Below are positions 45,510-55,004 of a DNA stretch of 64,000 nucleotides, in pieces (position 1 is the first letter of the stretch; each line of letters opens with the position of its first letter). The stretch comes from an uncultured Flavobacteriales bacterium (GTDB lineage Bacteria > Bacteroidota > Bacteroidia > Flavobacteriales > BACL11). The stretch is from positions 74,488 through 138,487 of the forward strand of contig CAJQJY010000003.1 in assembly GCA_905478765.1 (NCBI GenBank). The letters run 5' to 3'. Under the pieces are notes generated by a model, which was not told where the DNA came from, did no database searches, and worked only from the letters and a program-made list of their open reading frames with translations. The position numbers were made by a program, and so were the translations under genes.

Positions 45510-48014
45510 TTGAAGCTTATAGCCATTAAAATATTTCTATTTCTATTCTTATTAACAGTATTTTGTAATAATTTATTAGCGAATATTATTCATATAAGTT
45601 CTGATACGATTGTAGAGAACGCTGCTTTTTTTGATGATGAAATAAAACAATTTGCTGAAGATTCTTTAAAATTAAGTATTGATGGTGCAAAAGCATTTTT
45701 ATATGGAAATGCAAAAATTGAATATCAAAAAACAATTATTACAGCATCATATATAGAGATTGATTGGATTAAAAATACAATCTACGCATGCACCACTGCT
45801 GATTCTTTAGGCAACAAAATAGGACACCCGGTATTTAAAGAAGGTAATGATAGTTTTAAAGCTCATGAGATGACTTACAATTTTAAAACTAAAAAATGTA
45901 GCGTTAAAAAAATATCATCAAAAGAAGGTGAAGGGTATATTTTAGGTAAAACTGTAAAGAAAGTGGATGATGATATTTTTTTCTTAAACAAAGGAGATTA
46001 CACTACTTGTAATCATGAAAAACCACATTTTTCAATTAGATCAAATAGGATTAAAATTGTACCTGGTAAAAAAATTATTACTGGACCTGCTTACCTAACT
46101 TTTTTTGGCATCCCTACTCCTCTAATACTTCCATTTGGTTATTTCCCTAATAATGATAAAAAAAGTTCGGGTTTAATCATACCATCATATGGAGAATCAC
46201 AAAATCAAGGTTTTTTCTTAAAAGATGGGGGTTATTATTTTACCCTTAGTGATAAACTCGATCTTACCTTAAAGAGTGATGTATATACCAAAGGAAGTTG
46301 GAATTTCAAATCTAGTTTGAGGTATAAGAATAGATATAAATACAATGGAAATCTGAATTTAAGTTTTGGGAAAATGATAAATAGCGAATTAGGTTTTCCT
46401 GATTATAGCGAAAAGAAAGATTTCAATATTAAATGGAAACACAAGCAAGACCAAAAAGCTAATCCTTCTTTAAGTTTCTCAGCAAATGTAGAGGCTGGTA
46501 GTAGCACTTACTACAGAAACAACTCTTACAATGCTAATGATTACCTTAAAAATACAATGTCATCTAGTATTAATTTATCAAAAAGATGGGAAGGAGCAGT
46601 TATTAATAATCTAATTTTTAACTTAAGGCACAGTCAAAATACTTCTACAAATCAAGTAAATTTAACTATTCCTGATATTGGACTAAGCTCAAAACGAATT
46701 TACCCATTTAAAGGAATTGGGAATAAGTCAAAAACTCAATGGTACGACAAGATTACGATTAAATATAATATGAGTACTAAAAACACTATTTCAACTTCAG
46801 ATTCTCTTCTGTTTACAAGTGATTCGTATTCTAAATTCAAAAATGGAATGAAGCATACTATTCCTGTTTCTACTTCATTAAAAGTGTTAAAACACTTTAC
46901 ACTTACCCCTAGTTTTAATTTATCTGAAAGGTGGTATTTATCACAAATCAATAAAAGTTGGGATTCAAATATAGATAATATAAGAATTGATACAATTAAT
47001 AAATTTACTAGAGCCCATGATTATAATTTATCAGCTGGATTAAATACTAAAATTTTCGGTTTAGTTCAGTTTAAAAAAAGTAAGATAGCTGGAATAAGAC
47101 ACGTAATCAGTCCAAATTTATCTTTTAGATATACTCCAGATTTTTCTGAAGAAAAATATGGATATTATAAAACTGTACAGAGAGATACTGAAGGCAATAC
47201 GGAAACTTATTCTATCATGAAAGATGGAGTGTACGGAACTCCTGGAAGCAGAAAAAGTGGGAATATAAGTTTTGGAATCGGAAATATTCTAGAAATGAAA
47301 GTTAGGAATAAAAAAGATTCAGTTGAAAATTTTAAAAAGATTAAATTATTAGAGAGTTTAAGTTTGAACTCCTCATATAATATCTTTGCTGACTCTTTAA
47401 ATATGAGTAATATCAGACTAAATGCAAGAACAAAATTATTTAATATTTTTGACATCACTTTCTTTAGTGATTACGACCCATACCTTACAAATGAAAGCAA
47501 AAACAATAGAATAAATCAATTTGAAATTGCAACTAACAACAGACTTGCAAGGTTAAAATCCTTTACAACTTCTATTGGAATAAATGTAAATGATAAAAGT
47601 TTCCAATCCGATAAAAAAGCCGATGATGAAAGTGAGAAAAAAGATGATATAGAAAATAGAGACTTCTACTCAGTTCCATGGAATTTAAATGCAAATTACT
47701 CTTTAAATTACAACAAGGGTCATCAGTCATCTGACTTTTCTGATACGACTCAGTCTTTAACTTTTTCAGGAAATATAAAGATCACTAAAAAATGGAAAAT
47801 TGGTTTTAGATCTGGTTATGATTTTGATGAAAAAGAACTGACTTACTCATCTGTAGATATTTATAGAGATTTGCATTGTTGGGAATTGCTTTTTAATTGG
47901 ATTCCAATTGGGTTTCATCAAAGTTATACTCTTACTATTCGAGTGAAAGCAAGTGCATTAAGAGACTTAAAATATGAAAGGAAAAGAGATTGGTTTACTC
48001 CAGATTATGATTAA
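45510..48014 (+). CDS. LptD/OstA-like outer-membrane LPS assembly protein
   Basis: The protein has 834 residues from a TTG at 45510, directly before a signal-peptide-like stretch (IKIFLFLFLLTVF). An N-terminal OstA/LptA-like beta domain (about 45-150: LSIDGAKAFLYGNAKIEYQ, ITASYIEIDW) precedes a large beta-barrel-like region with alternating strands and LptD-like conserved motifs (GPAYLTFFGIPTPLILPFGYFP in pieces; GLIIPSYGES). LptD places lipopolysaccharide in the outer leaflet. The C-terminus ends in WFTPDYD. No ATG start fits the signal. The stop overlaps pabA-like by four bases. Confidence 0.82.
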   Translation: MKLIAIKIFLFLFLLTVFCNNLLANIIHISSDTIVENAAFFDDEIKQFAEDSLKLSIDGAKAFLYGNAKIEYQKTIITASYIEIDWIKNTIYACTTADSLGNKIGHPVFKEGNDSFKAHEMTYNFKTKKCSVKKISSKEGEGYILGKTVKKVDDDIFFLNKGDYTTCNHEKPHFSIRSNRIKIVPGKKIITGPAYLTFFGIPTPLILPFGYFPNNDKKSSGLIIPSYGESQNQGFFLKDGGYYFTLSDKLDLTLKSDVYTKGSWNFKSSLRYKNRYKYNGNLNLSFGKMINSELGFPDYSEKKDFNIKWKHKQDQKANPSLSFSANVEAGSSTYYRNNSYNANDYLKNTMSSSINLSKRWEGAVINNLIFNLRHSQNTSTNQVNLTIPDIGLSSKRIYPFKGIGNKSKTQWYDKITIKYNMSTKNTISTSDSLLFTSDSYSKFKNGMKHTIPVSTSLKVLKHFTLTPSFNLSERWYLSQINKSWDSNIDNIRIDTINKFTRAHDYNLSAGLNTKIFGLVQFKKSKIAGIRHVISPNLSFRYTPDFSEEKYGYYKTVQRDTEGNTETYSIMKDGVYGTPGSRKSGNISFGIGNILEMKVRNKKDSVENFKKIKLLESLSLNSSYNIFADSLNMSNIRLNARTKLFNIFDITFFSDYDPYLTNESKNNRINQFEIATNNRLARLKSFTTSIGINVNDKSFQSDKKADDESEKKDDIENRDFYSVPWNLNANYSLNYNKGHQSSDFSDTTQSLTFSGNIKITKKWKIGFRSGYDFDEKELTYSSVDIYRDLHCWELLFNWIPIGFHQSYTLTIRVKASALRDLKYERKRDWFTPDYD

Positions 48015-48574
48015 CAAGTTAGCCAATTTTCAATCATTTCCAAACCATTCTCAGTTAATATTGACTCCGGATGGAACTGTAGTCCAATAATATCAAATTC
48101 TTTATGTTTTATTGACATTATTTTTCCTTCAAGATTCTCTGAAGTAATAGTCAATTCATTAGGAAAATTTTCTTTAGAAACAGCCCATGAATGATAATGG
48201 CCAACTTTAAATTTTGAGGGAAGATTATTAAAAACTCTAGAATTATTATAATGAATAATTTCAGAAGAAACACCATGTTTTACTTCTGATAAATTATAAA
48301 GTGATGCTCCAAAAAACTCTGCAATTGATTGTTGACCGAGACAAATTCCTAAAATAGATTTATTCTTATAGTATTGAACTAAAACTTGGTTTAGAATTGG
48401 GTGCTCTTCTGGCAACCCAGGACCTGGAGAAATTATGATTTTATCGTATTCTGAAATAAATTCAATATTAATATCTGAAGAGCTTAAAACATCCACATCT
48501 GCACAGAATTGCTGTACATAATGTTTTAGGTTATATGTAAAAGAGTCTTGATTATCAATTATTAAAACTTTCAA
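48011..48574 (-). CDS. Glutamine amidotransferase, PabA/TrpG type
   Basis: The protein has 187 residues, a class I glutaminase that supplies ammonia to chorismate-using synthases. The catalytic triad is Cys78 (GICLGQQ), His168 and Glu170 (QFHPES); DNQDSFTYNL and SPGPGLPEEHP are also diagnostic. In many bacteria one such subunit serves both anthranilate and aminodeoxychorismate synthase. Neither synthase component is nearby. It starts one base after the last glycosyltransferase of the surface-glycan run, so it is probably read from that transcript; a metabolic link is not evident. Confidence 0.9.
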   Translation of the reverse strand: MKVLIIDNQDSFTYNLKHYVQQFCADVDVLSSSDINIEFISEYDKIIISPGPGLPEEHPILNQVLVQYYKNKSILGICLGQQSIAEFFGASLYNLSEVKHGVSSEIIHYNNSRVFNNLPSKFKVGHYHSWAVSKENFPNELTITSENLEGKIMSIKHKEFDIIGLQFHPESILTENGLEMIENWLTC

Positions 48575-48575
48575 G

Positions 48576-49346
48576 TTAGTCCTTTGGTTTTCGAAAAAAT
48601 TGAGAAATCTTTCTGAAAGGTTTTATAAAACGTATGAAATGAGGCTTTTTAAGTCCATTTAGGTTCCAAGCAATATTATCTTCATTATTTCCTTTTAATC
48701 TGTTCCATATTGATGCATTACTCTCACCCCCAACTCTCATTTTTATTAAAATTTCTGGAATATATTCTATATTTATTTTTTCTTTATGTAACAATCGTAA
48801 AATCATTTCATAGTCAGCAGCTCTTTTTAGGCTTGTATTATATAATCCATATTTTTGGTAAATTTTTTTTCTTACAAAAAAAGTTGGGTGTGGCAGCATC
48901 CATCCTTTTTTCATAATGTTTTTTTCGAATTTTCCTGACTTCCAGTATCTAACGATTTTACTAATATCTCCTTTATTTACAAAAATTAAATCACCATATA
49001 AACAATCACAATTTGTCTCTTCAAAAACTTTTGCAACTTTTGAGAGCACATCTTGATTGTAATAAAAATCATCAGAATTTAGAATACCAATAATATCCCC
49101 AGTAGCAGCTTTTATACCCTTATTCATAGCATCATAAATACCATCATCTTTTTCCGAGACAAAGTTATCAATTTCATCTTTTTTAAAATCTAAAATATCT
49201 AAAGTCCAATCCTGAGAAGCTCCATCAATCAAAATGTATTCTTTATTTTTATAAGTTTGTGAACTAACACTATCAATAGTATGTTTTATTGTACTCTGAC
49301 TATTGTAAGATACTGTGATAATAGATATTTTTGGGTTCTTAATCAC
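48576..49346 (-). CDS. Glycosyltransferase family 2 (WcaA-like)
   Basis: The protein has 256 residues and a GT-A fold: ISIITVSYNSQSTIKHTIDSV, ILIDGASQDWTLDIL, SEKDDGIYDAMNKGIKAATGDIIGILNSDDFY in parts, with the metal-binding NSDD, and HPTFFVRKKIYQKYGLYN. This matches the colanic-acid-type WcaA/PGL family. It lacks membrane helices. It directly follows the carbamoyltransferase gene without a gap and is the last glycosyltransferase of the cluster. Donor sugar unknown. Confidence 0.9.
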   Translation of the reverse strand: MIKNPKISIITVSYNSQSTIKHTIDSVSSQTYKNKEYILIDGASQDWTLDILDFKKDEIDNFVSEKDDGIYDAMNKGIKAATGDIIGILNSDDFYYNQDVLSKVAKVFEETNCDCLYGDLIFVNKGDISKIVRYWKSGKFEKNIMKKGWMLPHPTFFVRKKIYQKYGLYNTSLKRAADYEMILRLLHKEKINIEYIPEILIKMRVGGESNASIWNRLKGNNEDNIAWNLNGLKKPHFIRFIKPFRKISQFFRKPKD

Positions 49347-51071
49347 TTAACGTTCAACTATTACATTTTCCATTACTAACATATCCATTTTAGTTCTTAA
49401 AAAACAACCTAAAGCCTCTTCAGGTTTATTTACAATCGGCTCATTTTCGTTAAATGATGTATTTAATAAAATTGGAACACCAGATTTTTCTGCAAATTTA
49501 CTTATTAGCTTATGGTACCTAGGAGAAATATTCTTATCAACAGATTGCAACCTTCCAGTCCCATTAACATGAGTAACTGCAGGTATTTCTTTATGCTTTT
49601 CTTCTTTTATATCAAATACTTTTTCCATAAAAGGAACACTGTCTGTTTGCACAAAATAATCTTCAACAGCTTCTTTTAAGATTGAAGGAGCAAATGGTCT
49701 AAAACTTTCTCTTCTTTTAATTTTATCATTTAACAAATCTTTAGCATCTGTTCTTCTTGGATCCATAATTATTGATCTATGTCCAAGGGCTCTAGCACCA
49801 AACTCTGCTCTGCCTTGAAACCAACCTACAACTCCTCCTTCAACTAATTTATTTGATACTTTCTCAAACAATTCCTCATCAGAATAAATTTTAAAACTTA
49901 CTTCTGCTTTTTCTAATACAGCTGTAATTTCATCTTGATTTGATTTTGATCCAAAATATGCTGTAGTAATTTCCGGAAGTCTCTCTTTTTCTAAGATTTG
50001 ATTATGTAGGTACAGCGCAGAACCTACACATGTTCCTGCGTCATGACCTGCTGAGGGAATATAAATATTCTTAAAAGAAGTGTTTTCTAAGATCTTACCA
50101 ATTGCAACTGAATTCTGAGCCACTCCACCAGCTATACAAATATTTTCAGCACCAGTTTTCTTATGCAAGTGATTAAGCATATGGAAAATCACCTTTTCAG
50201 TAAATCTCTGCACTGAAGTTGCTAAATCAATATGCCATTGATCTAATTTATCACCCTTAAGTCTATTTTTTCCTAAGAGTTTACTCCATTCATCAGTAAA
50301 TAACGATTTAACTGTTGGGCTTCCTTCTTTCACATCCATTTCAACACCTTCTTTAAAATGCTTGAAATACTTCTTATTTAGCTTGAAAAATCCATCATCA
50401 GTCATTTCAAGAATTTGTTCAAGTTCTTTCAAGTATTTTGCCTCACCATATGGAGCCAATCCCATTACTTTATATTCATCTCCATAATTAGGAAAACCTA
50501 AAAACTGAGTAACAGTTGTGTAAAACACACCAAGGGAATGTGGGTAGTTGACTTCATCCAAAACTTCAAAATTGTTACTATTGCCAATTGCAGACATAGT
50601 AGAAGTGAAATCTCCAAATCCATCAATAGATAAAATAGCTGATTTCTCAAATCTAGAAGCAAAGAAAGATGAAGCGATATGACTTCTATGGTGTTCAATA
50701 TTATGAATAGTTGCTTTAATATTAGACTCTTTAAGCTCAAATAATTTTGCTAATTGACCTTTAATAGAACTAACCTTTATTGAGTTAATTAATCTATCCC
50801 AAATAGAAGAAATGCTAATTGAATTTTTAAGTGTATAAATAATTTTTTTTGAAAAATTAGCTTTAGGATCTCTTGAAATTGTTACATGATCTATATCATG
50901 AATAGAAATCCCTTCATCTTCCAAACAAAATTTAATAGCTTCTCTAGGAAAGCCTGCAAAATGCTTAATTCTTCTGAATCTTTCTTCCTCTGAAGCACAT
51001 AATACCACACCATCTTTTAACAGACAAGCGGATGAATCACCATGATATGCATTAATTCCTAAAATATACAT
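49347..51071 (-). CDS. Carbamoyltransferase, NodU/CmcH family
   Basis: The protein has 574 residues. The N-terminal Kae1/ASKHA-like domain shows LGINAYHGDSSACLL, SEEERFRRIKHFAGFP and the metal site NIEHHRSHIASSFF. CIAGGVAQNSVAIGKI and AGHDAGTCVGSAL belong to the nucleotide site. The C-terminal YrdC-like part has FQGRAEFGARALGHRSI and LLNTSFNENEPIV. These enzymes transfer carbamoyl from carbamoyl phosphate via carbamoyl-AMP to sugar hydroxyls (nodulation factors) or antibiotics. Within a glycan locus, the likely acceptor is a sugar of the surface polysaccharide. The stop and start of neighbours are directly adjacent. Confidence 0.9.
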   Translation of the reverse strand: MYILGINAYHGDSSACLLKDGVVLCASEEERFRRIKHFAGFPREAIKFCLEDEGISIHDIDHVTISRDPKANFSKKIIYTLKNSISISSIWDRLINSIKVSSIKGQLAKLFELKESNIKATIHNIEHHRSHIASSFFASRFEKSAILSIDGFGDFTSTMSAIGNSNNFEVLDEVNYPHSLGVFYTTVTQFLGFPNYGDEYKVMGLAPYGEAKYLKELEQILEMTDDGFFKLNKKYFKHFKEGVEMDVKEGSPTVKSLFTDEWSKLLGKNRLKGDKLDQWHIDLATSVQRFTEKVIFHMLNHLHKKTGAENICIAGGVAQNSVAIGKILENTSFKNIYIPSAGHDAGTCVGSALYLHNQILEKERLPEITTAYFGSKSNQDEITAVLEKAEVSFKIYSDEELFEKVSNKLVEGGVVGWFQGRAEFGARALGHRSIIMDPRRTDAKDLLNDKIKRRESFRPFAPSILKEAVEDYFVQTDSVPFMEKVFDIKEEKHKEIPAVTHVNGTGRLQSVDKNISPRYHKLISKFAEKSGVPILLNTSFNENEPIVNKPEEALGCFLRTKMDMLVMENVIVER

Positions 51072-52229
51072 CTACTTTTTTTTAATAATTTTTAAAAATA
51101 CACTTGCAATTATTTCCCAATCATAATTAGATTTTATATAGTTTTTAATCTTATTACTATCAAAATCTTTATTTATTATATCTGAGAAACCATTAGCAAT
51201 ACTTTCCTTTTCATTGTCGACTAAAATACCACAATTATTCATTTCTAAATGCTTCCAAGGAGTTTTGTTTGAAACCACACAGGGCCTACCACAAGCTAGA
51301 GCCTCAGCAATTACAATTCCAAAACTTTCAAATTCAGATGCTAATACAAAATAATCACTATTTGAAAAGAGTATTTTTTTGTGTTTAAAATCAACTTGTC
51401 CTATCAAAAAAACTGAGTTATTAAGTTTTAATTCTAATATTTGTTGTTCTAGTTGATTTCCCATTCCATCATCGCTTCCTGCTATAATCAGTTTAGCATT
51501 TTTATCTTTTTCTAAATAGATTTCAAATGCATTTATTAAAACATCAAACTGTTTAATTTTATGTAGCCTACCCATAGAAAAGAAGATGTTTGAAATTTCG
51601 TCAAAATCTATCTCAGTATGTTTTTTTAAAATTTCTATTCTTGATTTCTTTTCAGCATTTTGAAAGGCATTGAAATCGACTCCATCATTTATAATTTCAA
51701 CATTTGCATTAGGATATTTTCTTATAATATCTTTCTTTTCAATATATGATGATGCTTGAAAAATTACATCTTTTATAAATGGTTTCACAAATATAAAAAG
51801 CCATAATTTCTTAAATTTTTTCCTTTTAAATTGTAACCCCCATTCTCCTAAACTTCCTCTTGGGCAAACAATTATTTTTTTCGTTTGAAATACACTAATA
51901 ATTAATGAGATTATTGATGTGTAATGAAAAAGGTATTGAATATAAACTACATCTGATTTTTTAATATCATTAAAAATACCAAAGAAAAAAGAAAGTGAAA
52001 AATTATTGATCAACTCTTCATGATAATATTTTACAAAAAAATTATCTTGTTTTCTCAAGTATCTATTGGTTTCAACTTCTAATCTATTTAATCCATTTGC
52101 GTTAGTTGTTGAAACATAGATTTCTACATCATTTTGAGCTAATTTATTAGATAAATCCCATGTAGCTGATATTGGACCACCATAAAAAGTTGCAGGGTAA
52201 AATGAAGAGGATACTAAACATACTCTCAT
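51072..52229 (-). CDS. Glycosyltransferase family 4
   Basis: The protein has 385 residues with a GT-B fold. The N-terminal acceptor domain begins VCLVSSSFYPATFYGGPIS. The donor domain shows FSMGRLHKIKQFDVLINAF, LIIAGSDDGMG, VFLIGQVDFKHKKIL and the nucleotide-sugar motif FESFGIVIAEALACGRPCVVS with the E-x7-E pair. It is a retaining glycosyltransferase, cytosolic. It overlaps the deacetylase gene by four bases. Donor and acceptor are unknown. Confidence 0.92.
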   Translation of the reverse strand: MRVCLVSSSFYPATFYGGPISATWDLSNKLAQNDVEIYVSTTNANGLNRLEVETNRYLRKQDNFFVKYYHEELINNFSLSFFFGIFNDIKKSDVVYIQYLFHYTSIISLIISVFQTKKIIVCPRGSLGEWGLQFKRKKFKKLWLFIFVKPFIKDVIFQASSYIEKKDIIRKYPNANVEIINDGVDFNAFQNAEKKSRIEILKKHTEIDFDEISNIFFSMGRLHKIKQFDVLINAFEIYLEKDKNAKLIIAGSDDGMGNQLEQQILELKLNNSVFLIGQVDFKHKKILFSNSDYFVLASEFESFGIVIAEALACGRPCVVSNKTPWKHLEMNNCGILVDNEKESIANGFSDIINKDFDSNKIKNYIKSNYDWEIIASVFLKIIKKK

Positions 52230-52960
52230 TTTTTATAATATTTATATTTATACCAAAATGATAAAATATGATCTCCACCTTTTAAAATTGATTCAAACTC
52301 AGTTTTATTTGCAAACTGCACTAAACTTCTTCCTATTACTGAAGGGAAAACTTGATTGAAATAAAATCCTGGAATACATGAGTACTGCTTTTTATAATTT
52401 AAGGAATTAGCTATTTGAACAACTCTATTATTAAATGCACCTTCAGGAAAACAAATTGAAGAAACTTCACAACCTAAAAGGCTCTCTAATTCATGTTTAG
52501 AATCTTTTAACTCTCCTCTAATCTCTTCTTCAGAAATGTCATTTAATATTTTATGTGATTTAGTATGAGAAGATATTGTAAAAAGAGAATCATAATTAAA
52601 TTCAAGCAACTGTTGTTTATTAATATGATTCTTTTTGTTTATGTACGAAGAAATTACAAATAATTGTATTGGAATTTTTAGTTTTTTAATCAATTCGATA
52701 TTTTTAAATAAACCTAGAAATGCATCATCAAAACAAATTTCTATTTGTCCAATAGGCTTAGTGATTTCAGCAACAATCTCATAGCCATTTTCTAAGATAA
52801 TTTGAATATGGTTTTTAAAGACCTCAATTGGAGTTGACATTTCAGTATACTTTTTATCAGAATGAATATCATGATAAAAAATTACCTTACTCTTTTTCTT
52901 AAAATAAAAAAGTGAAGCAAAATTGACTATTGAAATTCTTATTCTTGTACTTAGTGCCAT
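52226..52960 (-). CDS. Polysaccharide deacetylase (NodB-like, CE4)
   Basis: The protein has 244 residues. A CE4-like pattern is visible: IFYHDIHSD near the N-terminus, the catalytic/metal Asp pair in EICFDDAF (normally TFDDG), the metal His motif SSHTKSHKIL (H-x3-H), and ICFPEGAFNN in place of the usual R-x-P-x-G. The Gly after DD and some positions are altered, so activity is likely but not certain. It would remove N-acetyl groups from amino sugars of the polysaccharide. The start overlaps the next upstream gene by ten bases. Confidence 0.8.
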   Translation of the reverse strand: MALSTRIRISIVNFASLFYFKKKSKVIFYHDIHSDKKYTEMSTPIEVFKNHIQIILENGYEIVAEITKPIGQIEICFDDAFLGLFKNIELIKKLKIPIQLFVISSYINKKNHINKQQLLEFNYDSLFTISSHTKSHKILNDISEEEIRGELKDSKHELESLLGCEVSSICFPEGAFNNRVVQIANSLNYKKQYSCIPGFYFNQVFPSVIGRSLVQFANKTEFESILKGGDHILSFWYKYKYYKK

Positions 52961-54006
52961 TTTTTAACTTCATTTATTGTATTATTTAAGCAATTATTAT
53001 AGAAATCATAATTCCATACATTTTGCATCAAATCAGATCCATTTTTAGAGAAAACTTGTAGTTTTTTAGGATTATCAAATGCCTCAACCATATACTCTCC
53101 AAATTGAAGCATATCAGCTGCTACATAGCCTGTTTCTCTTCCAATTATTAAGTCAAATGTAGCTCCAACCTCTTTAGTTGCAATTACAGGTAATCCTGAT
53201 GATAATGCTTCATTTACAACCAATCCCCACGGCTCAAATATTGAAGGACAAACAAAACATGATGCGTTCTGAATTTCTTGAATAAGATCATCTGTATACT
53301 TCATTCCTAAAAACTTTACTTTTTCTGATTGATACTTCTCTATCAAATATCTCTTTTCCTCTCCGTCTCCAACTATCCTGAGCACAGCATTTAATGTGCT
53401 AAATCTTGATTTAAATACTTTAATAAGTTCTTCAACATTTTTATGTTTATGAAGTCTTCCAACATAAAGAAAACAGAAAACTTCTGGTAGAGCTTTATTC
53501 TTTTGATAAAATTTAGAATTATCAACCATCATTGGCATTAAAAATATCCTATTATCTTCCATTCCATAGTGCCTAAAAAGATCTTTATGCGAGTTGCTCC
53601 CTCCAGAAAAACCTAAAACATATTTGTTTTTAAAAATTATTGACAAATAAATCCACTTAATAAATCTTGTTATTAGATTAGTAGGGATTTGCAATTGAGT
53701 ATCAGATTCTATTGCAACGTACCTTTTATTGCAAGAAAAAATATTTAAAATAAAGGTCAGTATAAAAGGATAGTTATTATAGCCATTTACAATAATCATC
53801 TTATTTTCTTTAAATATCTTTAAAATAAACCTAATCTTATTAAAAATAGAAATCTCACTAAGCATTTCTTTATTAGATTTTGAATTAGATTTAACCAAAG
53901 TATAAGATTTTATAAAACAATAATCAATTTTATTTTTATCATAAACATTCTTTGCTAAATCTAGCGTGTAAGATGCTGGCTCGACAAAATAACAGAATAT
54001 TTTCAT
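52951..54006 (-). CDS. Glycosyltransferase family 4
   Basis: The protein has 351 residues with a GT-B fold. VYFVEP-like FCYFVEPASYTLD begins the acceptor domain. The donor domain has FLYVGRLHKHKNVEELIKVF, LRIVGDGEEKRYLI, VKFLGMKYTDDLIQEIQNA and FVCPSIFEPWGLVVNEALSSGLPVIATKEVG in pieces, with the paired Glu residues of family GT4. It is one of the glycan-assembly enzymes of the cluster. It overlaps the CelD-like gene by four bases. Confidence 0.92.
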   Translation of the reverse strand: MKIFCYFVEPASYTLDLAKNVYDKNKIDYCFIKSYTLVKSNSKSNKEMLSEISIFNKIRFILKIFKENKMIIVNGYNNYPFILTFILNIFSCNKRYVAIESDTQLQIPTNLITRFIKWIYLSIIFKNKYVLGFSGGSNSHKDLFRHYGMEDNRIFLMPMMVDNSKFYQKNKALPEVFCFLYVGRLHKHKNVEELIKVFKSRFSTLNAVLRIVGDGEEKRYLIEKYQSEKVKFLGMKYTDDLIQEIQNASCFVCPSIFEPWGLVVNEALSSGLPVIATKEVGATFDLIIGRETGYVAADMLQFGEYMVEAFDNPKKLQVFSKNGSDLMQNVWNYDFYNNCLNNTINEVKKWH

Positions 54007-55004
54007 CTAAATTTTTTATAAAGTTTCTTTAAAACTAGTTGAACGGATTTTAAAAATAAAGATAGGTATTTTTCAACTTCTGTACTGTATGTATTTAACT
54101 CAAATAAAGGAATAACTTCAGGACCAAAATTTTTAATTTTATAACTATAATCTCCTCTCCCAAAATTGAATGAAGCAGAATTTTCCTTAGTAATTTCTTT
54201 AATAAAAGCAGTATTATTTACTAAATTCATCATTTTTTGGTCATTAAATAAATCAATCCAAAAAGAATAATAATAATTTTTTTTAAAGATAAATGAAATT
54301 GCTGTGGTATTATTATCCACTACAACTTCATTAACAATTAAACTGCCTGAAGTATAAAGTTTTTCAATAAGTGAAATTAAATCTTCATCTAGAAAATTAT
54401 TATTTCTAAATTCTAATTCAATCATTTGTTTTCTAAGTTTTTTTATCTTCTGAATAGGAAATTTTGAACTTTCAATTTCATAAAGTACAGTTTTGTGATT
54501 GTACTTCTTAAGAATCCGTTTTAGCCGCCTTTTTTGTCGATACACAAAGTGATTAAAATTAGAAGGAAAATTATCAGATTTTTCAAGTTTAAGTAATGAA
54601 TAATTTAGAATAAATGAAACATCTTTAACTTTTATACTTCCTGTCTTCTTAATAGTAATACTATCTTTTTTTAGGTTCTTTAATCTTAATTGACTTGCTA
54701 ACTTATTTTCTTTAAGAAAATTTATAATTGTTAATGAATCTGTTTCAGAAATAATATCACAGAAATCCGCATGAGTATCATTAATAAATATAAGTTTATT
54801 TTTTTTCAGCTCTAGAGGCCATATTTCAACTAATTTTCCATCTTCATAGTAACAAATAATGAATGGTTTTGATTGCTTTAAAATCGAATTATAGCAATAG
54901 GTAAAAGATTGAAAAAAAGAATAGTTTCCTTTATCAAAAAGCATTTCCCAATCTACTTTTAAAAGTTGGATATTTTCTTTATTATTAAATACTTTAATTT
55001 CCAT
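54003..55004 (-). CDS. CelD/FemAB-type GNAT acyltransferase
   Basis: The protein has 333 residues and resembles the CelD/BcsL (Acetyltransf_6) family: WEMLFDKGNYSFFQSFTYCY near the N-terminus, RQKRRLKRILKKY and a C-terminal acetyl-CoA-type core with FNFGRGDYSYKIKNFG. Such enzymes N- or O-acylate sugars in exopolysaccharide loci. Next to a polysaccharide deacetylase it suggests editing of amino-sugar acyl groups, though the acyl donor cannot be told. It overlaps the polymerase gene by eleven bases. Confidence 0.78.
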   Translation of the reverse strand: MEIKVFNNKENIQLLKVDWEMLFDKGNYSFFQSFTYCYNSILKQSKPFIICYYEDGKLVEIWPLELKKNKLIFINDTHADFCDIISETDSLTIINFLKENKLASQLRLKNLKKDSITIKKTGSIKVKDVSFILNYSLLKLEKSDNFPSNFNHFVYRQKRRLKRILKKYNHKTVLYEIESSKFPIQKIKKLRKQMIELEFRNNNFLDEDLISLIEKLYTSGSLIVNEVVVDNNTTAISFIFKKNYYYSFWIDLFNDQKMMNLVNNTAFIKEITKENSASFNFGRGDYSYKIKNFGPEVIPLFELNTYSTEVEKYLSLFLKSVQLVLKKLYKKFR

